From assembly GCA_951640165.1 (NCBI GenBank), contig OX621252.1:15273934-15337933 (forward strand): a stretch of 64,000 nt of DNA, given 5' to 3'. This document shows positions 54,401-64,000 of this stretch, in pieces (positions within the stretch are counted from its first letter, which is position 1; each line of letters begins with the position of its first letter). The position numbers and the translations under genes are program-made. The notes under the pieces are model-generated. The model searched no databases. It was not told the DNA's origin and was given only the letters and a program-made list of their open reading frames with translations. This DNA is from Pseudoips prasinana. Taxonomy: Eukaryota; Arthropoda; Insecta; Lepidoptera; Nolidae.

Positions 54401-54719
54401 CGTCAAAGTTATATAAAAAATTGATACAAAATACAATGGATACAGTCTATTGCCATTGTCAAGTTTTCCCATAATATTAGGGAAATTTTCTTAAAAGCAA
54501 CCCTTGCCGTCATAGTGTCGCCCTCCCACAAACGTCAGTCACGTTCATAAAGATCCTTGTCCCACTGTAAGCGAACGCAATAGGGAATGTCCTAAATCTC
54601 GCGAGATTGTTCCGCTGATCTCGCCAGACTTCGAAACATTGTAGAACTCGCAAGAATACTTATACTTATTTTATTGTATTACCACAATATCTTATAGTTA
54701 TATTCTATCTCAACAACTA

Positions 54720-54932
54720 GAAGTAGGCCGTGTGGTTACCGGCCCAAATAGAATAACAGGGCCTGTAACATCCCGTGGGTGTCGTAAAAGGCGGACAGCA
54801 GCGTCATCTGTGTACTAGGTGCCATCTAACAACGGTCACCAACTCTCATGCCAAGCACGGTGAATGGTTATAAAATCCTTTGGGGGAGGCTATCTCCAGC
54901 AGTGGACGATATCAGGTTGATGATGAACTAGA
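54720..54932 (+). repeat. RTE-related short repeat
   Basis: Holds 'catcccgtgggtgtcgtaaa' (like 5038-5056 in the RTE), 'caccaactctcatgccaagc' (like 5133-5153), and near its end 'ccagcagtggacgatatcag', then 'gttgatgatgaa' (RTE 3' end). Same arrangement as 49043-49135 but longer. Confidence 0.65.
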
Positions 54933-54934
54933 AG

Positions 54935-56097
54935 TTAGAGTAAAATGGACAGAGTAATTTATTGCTTTTTACATAGCTTCTAATAAATAATTATTTAATA
55001 TTTATCTTTGGATCCAAATGAAAAATATATATCCACTAATACGTGTAAAACAGATATTAAACGGAAAATAGTAAAAATAGTGGCTTAATCCATTATAATT
55101 AATGGAGTAAGCCACTATTTTTACTATTTTCCGTTTAATATCTGTTTTTTTGTGTTTTGTTAATTTACGAGATTGATATAATTATCAATCTCGTAAAATA
55201 AGAAAATCTCGCGAGATAGAGAATACTCTAATAGGACGGGGACGTGCAGCACATACATTTACTCGCTGATAAACGCAACTCGTTGAATGCCCTATTCAGC
55301 TATTGTCAGACAGAAGCCGGTATACACACAGTTCGAGTTATACACAGCCGGTATACATACTAATTAAGTAACTGAAACTTAAATAGTAGCTATTAACGAA
55401 TACAGTCCGCAAACAATAACATACATGATGCAATTGTCATCAACGTTTTGTTCTATCTCGTTCCCTAAGCCTTTTGCATCCAATCACTAACGAGTTTTAT
55501 GCAACATAAGCGCTTACGTTAAATTTTTACATCAATACACAATTTTCGTTTTGTTTTGTATCGGCCAGCGGACGGCGGTTGATTAAACAGGCTTTAGTTA
55601 ATCCTAGCTAGTTTGACAAAAATAAACTTTAATATAACGAGTTAAAGGCTAGACTGTGTGAGTTTACGGTTTACGTATCTATGTTAGTACACGCTTTGAA
55701 AGCTCCATGACTTCCACTTACTGACAGGCCGATAATCCCAGCTCGACGAGGGACATAATGTTTCTTTGTGGGGGCTATACACACGATGGACTGACCAATT
55801 TAAACCTAGAGCCTTGAATTATCAGCAAATGGTAATAAACTGGCATACATTCCACCTACGGAACCTATAAAATTTAATTAATCAGAATAATTTTTCAGCA
55901 TTAAATTATTATTATTTCTACTTATAAATTATAATTCAGAATAATTTAGTACATAAATATTTTCTCGAAATTGCTAGAATAATGTCATTACCATTTAATG
56001 CGCAAGTGCATTCTGTATTAGTTGTCAACAAAGTATTTTTAAAGTCCATTGTGGTGATTGAGATCTTATCAACCGGTATGCATCTTAATATTTATTA
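54935..56097. other. No gene seen; contains a 102-bp hairpin
   Basis: AT-rich unique DNA. Two 'atctcgcgagat' palindromic dodecamers flank this area (near 54596 and 55206). Confidence 0.5.
55047..55148. repeat. 102-bp near-perfect inverted repeat (hairpin)
   Basis: Two 49-base arms with one mismatch around a 4-base loop. The left arm starts 'aaaacagatattaaacgg', and the right arm ends 'ccgtttaatatctgtttt'. No terminal duplication was seen. Confidence 0.92.
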
Positions 56098-56268
56098 GCT
56101 ATATAAAAATAAGTCGGGTTTTCCTTCCTGACGCTATAACTCCAGAACGCACGAACCGATTTCCACGGTTTTGCATTCGTTGGAAAGGTCTCGGGCTCCG
56201 TGAGGTTTACAGCAAAGAAAATTTATAAAATTTAACGCGAGTAACACCGCGGGGCACAGCTAGTTGTA
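56098..56268 (-). repeat. Short dispersed repeat, reverse copy of 48535-48704
   Basis: Plus strand starts 'aaaataagtcgggttttcct' and ends 'cgcggggcacagctagt'. Almost the full length of the other copy is preserved. Confidence 0.85.
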
Positions 56269-56284
56269 TATAAATATAAATATT

Positions 56285-56505
56285 AAAACAATAATAAAAC
56301 ACACTGATATCTGATCCCAAACTAGGCAGACTAGACAACATATTTAATTATTACAAATACATACATATTCTAGATAAATCACACCCAACACACAGAAAAA
56401 ATAATCATCTCCATCACACAAAGTTTTCTCTTGGTTTGGGATCGAACCCACGACCTCTGGCAAAGCAGTCAGCGTCACTAACCACAAGACCAACAGACCA
56501 GTCAA
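56285..56505 (-). mobile_element. tRNA-derived SINE
   Basis: Minus-strand head: 'tggtcttgtggttagtgacg' (A-box region) and 'cgtgggttcgatccc' (B-box region), then a body and a 3' end with 'ctgatatcagtgtgttttat' in element sense. It resembles the SINE at 41995-42126. Confidence 0.82.
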
Positions 56506-56879
56506 ATAAACAGATCCTGCACTGTTTAATTGGCTGATCTATTGGTTTAAATAGAATAAGTAGTATTTATCGACGAATATAAACCCCAGGAAGTATACCC
56601 AGACACTTACCACATATCCAGAGATACCAAGCAAGTAAAATTGAGTAATTATAGCAAGAGCAATTGCCAGCTGAACGTTGTCAGTAGTTCAGCACGAAAT
56701 GACGCGAACTGGTGGCTGAGTAATTTCCGCCCGCGTCGGGCCTCTCCATCCGTTGCAAGCTGCGCCCAGTAATTGGGAAAAGTATCGGTGTTTATTAATG
56801 CGATTTCAAAAATTTTCGGGGAAAAGGTAATAAGTGCATGCAACATGATAAAGTTACAAAACCTTATTTTAATTATAAA

Positions 56880-57206
56880 CTAGCTGTGCCCCGCGGTTTT
56901 ACCCGCGTTAAATTTTATAAATTATCATAGCTTCTTCCCCGTAGGTGATAGCGTGATAATATGTAGCCTATACGTTGACCCGACCTCTTAGTAAAATTCA
57001 TGAAAATTTAAAGTAAATCCATGCAGTACTTTTTGAGTTTAGCTTGGACATACATACAGACAAACAGACACACAGACAAAAATTCTAAATACTATATTTT
57101 TAGCTTCGATATCGATTGTAAGTATCGCCCTAAGTATCCTTTTTTAAAGATATTCAATGTACAGTTTTGACTTTCCTACGATTTTATTATATGTATAGAT
57201 ATACTG
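56880..57206 (+). repeat. Single copy of the 327-bp dispersed repeat
   Basis: Starts 'actagctgtgccccgcggtt' and ends 'ttattatatgtatagata'; nearly full-length relative of the tandem units at 42127-44715. Confidence 0.88.
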
Positions 57207-60200
57207 CCTAAATTAGGTTTTATATTAATAGCTAAAATAAGGTTTCATTTGCTGACCAGAAGAGTTCAAATTATTTTTATTTTCATATATTAACAGCTTT
57301 TCACGGTTCATAGAGATACAAGTAACATAAAATTTTAAACTTAAAAACACAAGGTCTTTAATAATAATTTCCTAGTTTTCTCTCCACTTATAAACGAACA
57401 AAAATTGACCCGATATGGTTAAAATATTATTTCATAACAAAAACTACGTAATTTAATAAAACATCAAATAAAATATTATTATACCAGGTGTATTAAACGT
57501 ATACCAAACTTCAACATATACTCAAATTCAACATATACCAAAATATAAGTAATAATTGACTAAATCTTAATTGGCGGAAGTAATTGTATTCCGTATGATC
57601 AAATATAAGTCACGATCTATATTTTTTTTGTATATAGACTTAATATATAGTTATTTTATAATACTACTTAGAAATGTAACAAGTGCTTTTTAAAGAGTAT
57701 GTGACTAAAAATAGTTTTTATATTATTTTACTTTTATGATGGTACGTTGTGTTGTTTTTGCGTAAATTATGAGACCTTATGTTATTGTGTAAGTTGTGAC
57801 AAATCAACTAAGGATTATCAATGGCTGTTTTGAATTTATGAGTTCAAAATTGGATATTTCCATTAGATATCTACATTTAAGTCAAATGACATACACGTAG
57901 AAATCAAATGGATCAAACTAAATAGTTTGTAGCATGTATGCTAAAATGCGTTCCACTTTAGAGTTCCTTAATCCTTCGTTATACAATTTTCCAGATATTT
58001 ATATAGATTTTAGGTATCATTTTATAACATTACTTCTACAAAAAATACGTGAAACTAAAAAAGGTGTCATATTTTATGAGGATAAACTACGTCAGTAGTT
58101 TAAAAAGAAAATATGCCTAAGTCTGTTATTTGTGATAAAACAGCGGGTCATAAATCGGGGGAGAGCATCGTTAGTTTGTTAGTAACTTTGTACCATCTAT
58201 TTCATGTATCACAATCTAAAAGTTGGTCATGTTGGAACAAATTATGCGTTAAGTTTCGTAGTTGTTTCATAAAAGGTTTTGCTGCTATTCTTACAGTATT
58301 TCTTGCTTTATGGTCTTGACACAATTTTGTTCAAACTTGACGGTATTTGGAAAGATATAGTATTATTATGTAGATTATTACTATTATTTTATATCGTCAT
58401 AGTAAGCAGGTTTAATAACACATAGCAGTGTAAATATAGAGTAATTAACTGTTACATAAAATAATTAACTGTTACTTTGATACGTGGTAAGCGGAGCCAT
58501 AAGTAAATCACTAGTGTTAAATATAAAAGTAATAATTTAAAATAATTTTGTTGTGTCTTCAATGAGATAATTTCAAAGTTTTATTTTTTTTATCTTTCCA
58601 ATATAAAACTCATTGTTTTCTGTTTGGAATTACGCCTATTATATTAGTAACTTTAAAATGTTCATATAACTAAACAATTTCTTACCACTATTATTAATAA
58701 GAGGCTCCCACAATGATAAGCATTAGTTGCTTACGCCATAAAAGCAACGCAAGGTCAAAATCATATTCAAACTTTAGTAGCATTGTAATATTGTATATCT
58801 ACCGTCAAACATGTGTTCTTAATTAAATAGAGTAAGCTGGCTGAATGCAAATTTTTATGTCTTTGAACTTTCACACAAATTCTGAACCACCGTTATAGGT
58901 ACATCCTTTTAGTTAAATTACTTAAATTTCTTCATACGTGAGCGTAACTAAATACGCTCACTAAATTGACAAAACCGGTCACAATATATGTATCATAAAA
59001 TATTTTGTTTTCCACCTAGTCTGTACGAGTACGCAAGGGCTGTGGATGATCCAATTTGATAAAAGTAAGTGGCTTTTATCACACAACAGGAAGAGATGGG
59101 GCGGCATTTTGTTGACGGGGAAAGTGGACACGCAACGCTGTGATTTATTATATTTTGGCCTAAATACAAAACAAGTTCGCCCATGTGCAGGAGTTACATC
59201 TGGTTTAAGCAGCACTGGTACGAATAGCGGTGCGTTGATTTAGTTTTCGCGAAAATAATAAAGCAAGTGAAATAGGAAATAAACTTTGTGTCGAAACAAA
59301 GCCTACAATTCACTCTCGTTTAGTATTATATTAATACGCAAATTGAAAACTCTGTACGCCATTTTATGAAAATTAGGCTGTAAGAAAATGTTTATAAATA
59401 CGTACATTTTATACTAAATTTATATGGAGAAAAAGTGTAACAAACTAATATTTATATCATGATATGCTTTGGAAATAATTTAATTAAAAATAATAAAAAG
59501 GTCATTCCAAACACTACCGTTAACCTTTGCGTTTGACAAGAGATTCATATTACATACTTTCATGTCTATAATTTAACACAATGTCAAACAAAATCATAGA
59601 CTAGTCATATACGCACGTAAGTTATATATGATGTGGTCCTTTGTAATTTCCGCAGGTTCTTGCACAACTGCATATATAAAATGCAACTTAGTACCACCTG
59701 TTTAAAGTTCCTGTAAACAAACAAAATATTATATCATAGATTATTTGTTTTACACTTTTATGATAGGAAATCTTTTCAGAGTTCATTGCCAATGTCTGTG
59801 ATGTGGGGGTAAGCATCCCGCGATTCTCTCACGTGTCTTAAATAACATACATAAGTTAACAATTATTTATTGTCAACTTCTCGTATATTCTTTAAGACTG
59901 CTCCTGTACTGGAAAATAAATATCTTACTCCTGCGACACAGATATTGGCAATTCACTCTCAAAAGATTTCCTTTGATGACACAAAATTGATCTACTTAAG
60001 ATTTTCTGTGTAACAATAGATTTTTGTATTCTCTGTATATTCTTTAAGACTTCTCCTGCACTAGTAAATTAATCTGTGTATCGCGGGGAACTTTACGACT
60101 ATTCCAATATACACGGACTAAGATCATCTATATGTAAGTTACACAAATAGTTGAAACACTTTGACGCTGAGGTAATATTGAATGGTAATATGAAATACCT

Positions 60201-61419
60201 CAAACACCGGTGCACGTGCAGTCAAACAGTCAGTCAGTATCAGCGGGGCATCATCGCAAATACCCGAACAAATGGTTACCATAATTTAACTGGTCCTTAC
60301 CCCAGCCTCTCCCATTATCTCGCTATCTGCAGTATGCTCGTAAATAGTTTGCATTACAGTGATAATGAAATAGTTTCTGCGGGAGAATAATAGTAGTTTT
60401 TTGGCATTTAAGGCTTAGTGAAAATCATACAACTTAAAAAATAAAAAGTAAGTAGGTTGAATTAAAAATATTAAAATTAGATAAAAAATTTTTAAATTAA
60501 TTTATTTTTGTTGGGACAAAAGGACGGAGGAACTAAGTCGCATCATATGACCACTAAATTCGTCTCTGCATACTTCTAACTTATCACACCAAACTTTTAT
60601 ATCAAAAGCACGAAGAAGAAGGAAAATAATAGATAAAAATCACACAAGAATATCATAACGTTACAAATGTAACGGATGTGACAGCTCTACGACAGGCCCC
60701 ACTTCAGATGTCAATGTTGCGTGGAGAGTATTTATGACACTTTTACGAAAATCCCCAGATGTCCGAGATTATTACTATACTTTGGATTTACTACAAAATG
60801 TTTAAGAGTTGCTACGATGCTACGGCGTAGTAACTACGGAACATTACGTAGTGCTAATCGTAGCAGTACTAAGCGGATTAGTTCAAGCGTTAATAACTTT
60901 ACTCGTTTATATTTTAGCCCTGTTTAATTACATAGTACAATATAATTATTATTATATAAAAAAACAGTTGGTATGTATACCAAAGAGCATTTAAATTCAA
61001 ACGGATTATGTAGAATTTCTATTCTACTATTCATGCAGATAATTTTCAACCATTATTTTTAAATTAATATAACAGAAATTATAAACATGTAATGTGAAGA
61101 AAAAAGTTGTTTTCATAAAGAGTCTCGAATACAAATATAGCTTATATGAGCTAAAAACTTGTCATTTCTATATACAAATTAGTTATACTTTCGTACAAAA
61201 ATAAATATGTAGTATGTTTGTAGTGCAAAGTATATGGACCCGGATTATACACTGCCGCATAAAAAAAAAAAAAAAATTTTTGACACGGCAAGCATGTCCA
61301 ACCAATTATGCTTAAGTCTAGCTGGTATTAATATTATAAGTTTAATTAAGCTTTCTTGTCCGCACTAACAGAAGTTACTCATATACACATATATAAGTAT
61401 GATGAGGTTAGAATGTATA
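57207..61419. other. No gene seen
   Basis: About 4.2 kb of AT-rich DNA. Open frames (for example at 58113-58319, 59046-59243 and 60151-60390) are short, overlap on both strands, and carry no motif I know. A 29-base sequence around 'tatattctttaagact' recurs at 59883 and 60036. A poly-A run lies at 61260-61276. Confidence 0.5.
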
Positions 61420-61640
61420 TTTGATCTTTATGTATTCAAATTTATCCCTAAGAGGTACCCTGCTATCAGTGTTGTAATTCTCTTTTGTAATATTAAGATA
61501 GTGCCAATATAAGCTGAATTTCCCCAGAGAAGAATCACATACAACATAGTGTTTTGAAAATAAATGTTATAAACAATAGACGCATAAGCCGCTGAAAATA
61601 ATTTATCAGACAATTTTTAGATTTACAGTAACCATAGTCT
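61420..61640 (-). pseudogene. Fragment of a LINE-R-like RT
   Basis: Open stretch 61613-61428 with SDKLFSAAYASIVYNIYFQN and VILLWGNSAYIGTILILQKR. It aligns with LINE-R copy a (SDEQTARLVYFAYFHSI, GILLWGSAADIGAIFVLQK). No tail or ends were found. Confidence 0.65.
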
Positions 61641-62416
61641 TTTTATTTTAATTGACTCCAAATTACATTGTTTAAAAATACAGTTGTCCCGATAAAAACT
61701 TACACGACACCATTCAGTTGTAAATTCGTTTCCACCTAGTTTACATTATATGTAGAGAATTTAATTACTTTACACGGTCATTTAGCTTTTTTTTATATTT
61801 AGGGATTTTATAATGCGACTCCGTCTATCCATAGGTCATGTATATTTCGGTTACTATATAACATATTGCTGAGTAAAGAGCTAGTTATGTAATAATAGCC
61901 AATAAAAGCTGCAATCATTGGAAGAAGGTACGAAACTTTCGGTACACATTGTGACGATTGTTTTTTGTTTAGATCTCATATTGTAGATATATACACCTCT
62001 CGATTAGTTCCATATTGGTCTCCATTTTCGCATATTCTTTTTAAGGTTAGAGACACACCCTGATCTCGTTACCTTCACTGTCTATAGCGAGTCTATAAAC
62101 TTTTATTTCTATTACAAAAGAAGTAATACGAAGCTTCAGTGCTAACGTATTACCAGTTTTATTTACAGAAACATATCCGCTAGGGGTGCCAAATCTCAAA
62201 CATCGTATAATAATAGTTAGATAAGCCAACTACGCGAATACAAATTCATTTACAGTCCCTATTATCCCTAAATCTCATAATCGGATGGGACGCTAATTTA
62301 TTGAAAGAGTAATTTATTGAGATCAGGCGCAGAGTCCACAGCTCTACGTCCTCGCATCAGTATGGAAACACCAGCAAATTCCCGACTCCGAGCTGCATGT
62401 TAATCTGCTAATGTAG
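61641..62416. other. No gene confirmed
   Basis: AT-rich; a 60-codon frame on the minus strand (62229-62047) has no recognised domain. LINE A3 probably begins somewhere after 62290. Confidence 0.4.
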
Positions 62417-64000
62417 GATGCTTTATCGCAAATGGGTCAGACCAACGCTGTTTTTAATTTTTTGGTAAAGCAAAATTCTCATATCAGGCCGGTGTTAAGA
62501 ATTATTGACCCATGTAGGGATGCACAACGCCAGCATATTCATAAATCTGTTCAAAATGGAGACCCAGCGAAAGTATGGAAATTTCTTAGATCTATGGGGG
62601 TCGGAAAATCACGACAAGATAGTATTCCCAAAGACCTAGACCTCAACCTGCTTAATCAGCACTTCTCATCTTCGTCCAACTTTGACAGGACTGTAAAAAC
62701 CTCCACAATCAACTATTTATCATCTTTCCCGACTCCCAACTTTCCACATTTTGTCTTTAGTCAATTCTCTGCTTGTGATGTTAAGACGAGCGTATTGTCA
62801 ACAGCATCTAATGCTATTGGTAGCGACTGTATTAGCCGTAACATGATCCTACCTATCCTTGACGAAATCCTTCCCATTATCTGCCATATCCTCAATTTTT
62901 CCATTTCTAGTGGTGTCTTTCCATCCTTGTGGAAAAACGCACATATCATTCCTTTACCAAAGAAATCCCATCCCATTTCAATTTCCCAGTACCGTCAAAT
63001 ATCTATACTTCCTTTTCTATCCAAAGTTCTTGAGCGACTCATCCATAACCAACTCAGTGTGTTCCTACGCAAGAACAATCTCCTCAATCCTTACCAATCC
63101 GGTTTTCGTCCAGGTCACAGTACGACCACAGCCTTGATCAATGTTACGGAAGATATCAGGATAGGCATGGAAAATGGCAAAATGACAGTGCTTACATTGT
63201 TGGACTTCAGCAATGCCTTTAACACGGTAGATTTTGACATCCTTTTGGCCATTTTACGCTCTATTAACATATCTCCAACGGTAATTGACTGGTTTCGCAG
63301 TTACCTGTTTGGACGTCGGCAGCGGGTTCGCATAGAAGACTCTTTCTCTTCTTGGTGTGATACTACTGCTGGTGTACCACAGGGTGGCGTTTTATCTCCT
63401 TTGCTTTTCGCTATATTTATTAATGCTATTTCTGACCAACTTATTTCAGCCTACCACCTTTACGCAGATGATCTTCAAATATACACCCAAACACCTTTTG
63501 ACAAGCTATCGGAAGCCATTAATATCATTAACAAAGACTTATCTCATATAAGCAAGTGGAGCATGAGATATGGTATCAATGTTAATCCAGAAAAGTGTCA
63601 AGTCATTGTTGTTGGCAGCTCTCGGAAAATTACTAATGTTGATTGGGCCCAAATTCCCCATGTCGTTTTCAACGGCACTGTTATACCTTATACTGACAAG
63701 GTGAAGAATTTAGGTATTTATATAGACAAGACTCTTTCCTGGGGTCCACAAATACAAGAAGTTAGCAGAAAGATGTTTGCTTCTGCTAGTTCCCTAAGAC
63801 GCCTACGAAACTTTCTCCCTACTGCTACCAAAATTGCACTTGCGCAGTCCTTGCTTCTCCCTATCCTTGACTATGGTGATACCAGTTATCTTGATGTCAC
63901 GGAGGACCAACTTGATAAACTTGAGCGACTTCAAAACTTCTGTATACGATTCATATTTGGTTTGCGTAAATATGATACAGATCAGGTGCGCTCAATCACA
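62417..64000 (+). CDS. LINE copy A3 reverse transcriptase, open past the window end
   Basis: My own translation shows one open frame from the stop at 62414 to the right edge, 528 codons with no interruption; the first ATG is at 62432. It starts in the region before RT (HIRPVLRIIDPCRDAQRQHI). Motifs: PLPKKSHPISISQYRQISIL, SGFRPGHSTTTALINV, LLDFSNAFNTVDFDIL (motif A), AGVPQGGVLSPLLFAIFIN (motif B), YADDLQIYTQ (motif C) and the thumb VKNLGIYIDKTLSWGPQI. It is homologous to A1 and A2 but clearly divergent (a sister family). The endonuclease is not upstream, so this copy is 5'-truncated or rearranged. Confidence 0.9.

Noticed and set aside
62047..62229. Possible host exon of 60 codons on the minus strand
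   Set aside because: No recognisable domain, no second exon, and splice signals cannot be judged at this length.

Overview
The window is transposon-dominated insect DNA. It is most likely from a moth or butterfly: it has tRNA-derived SINEs with an intact B box, RTE and Jockey-type LINEs, BEL/Pao elements and an AT-rich background of the kind I associate with Lepidoptera. That assignment rests on memory, not a search. I find no host protein-coding gene, no true tRNA or rRNA gene and no CRISPR array. Every convincing reading frame belongs to a retroelement.

Layout. 1-1425: 3' end of a Jockey/CR1-type LINE (copy A1), inserted into a minus-strand BEL/Pao element (BEL-0, 1426 to about 4760). About 5030-7850: a plus-strand RTE LINE with broken frames. 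7908-8170: remnant of an LTR element with a tRNA-Arg-like primer site. 8404-38607: a composite satellite. Its unit is block A, then a variable G/T hexamer array, then block B. The array is interrupted repeatedly by LINEs.

The largest interruption (10949 to about 31636) is a minus-strand LINE (LINE-J, with a PHD-finger ORF1 and an EN-RT ORF2). It is split by a plus-strand BEL/Pao element with an envelope-like gene (BEL-2, 14906-29935, TSD TATAT). The 5' LTR of BEL-2 is in turn split by a nearly intact minus-strand BEL/Pao element (BEL-1, 15038-21776, TSD TTCC). The order of events is therefore satellite, LINE-J, BEL-2, BEL-1. The 3' LTR of BEL-2 preserves the exact pre-insertion sequence for BEL-1.

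38608-49135: more LINE and SINE nests, including a tandem triplication of a 327-bp repeat interrupted by a LINE (A2), and a Jockey-like LINE (LINE-S) inside another LINE's 3' UTR (LINE-R). 49136-62400: mostly unique AT-rich DNA with scattered SINE and LINE pieces and two striking palindromes (a third lies at 11841). 62417-64000: a third copy of the A family (A3), with an uninterrupted RT frame running off the right edge.

How the genes work together: each element encodes its own replication proteins. For BEL elements these are Gag, an aspartic protease, RT, RNase H and integrase, with an Env-like membrane glycoprotein in BEL-2. For LINEs they are an ORF1 nucleic-acid-binding protein and an endonuclease-RT. 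Most copies are broken. The best preserved coding regions are BEL-1 and the partial A1, A2 and A3 frames.
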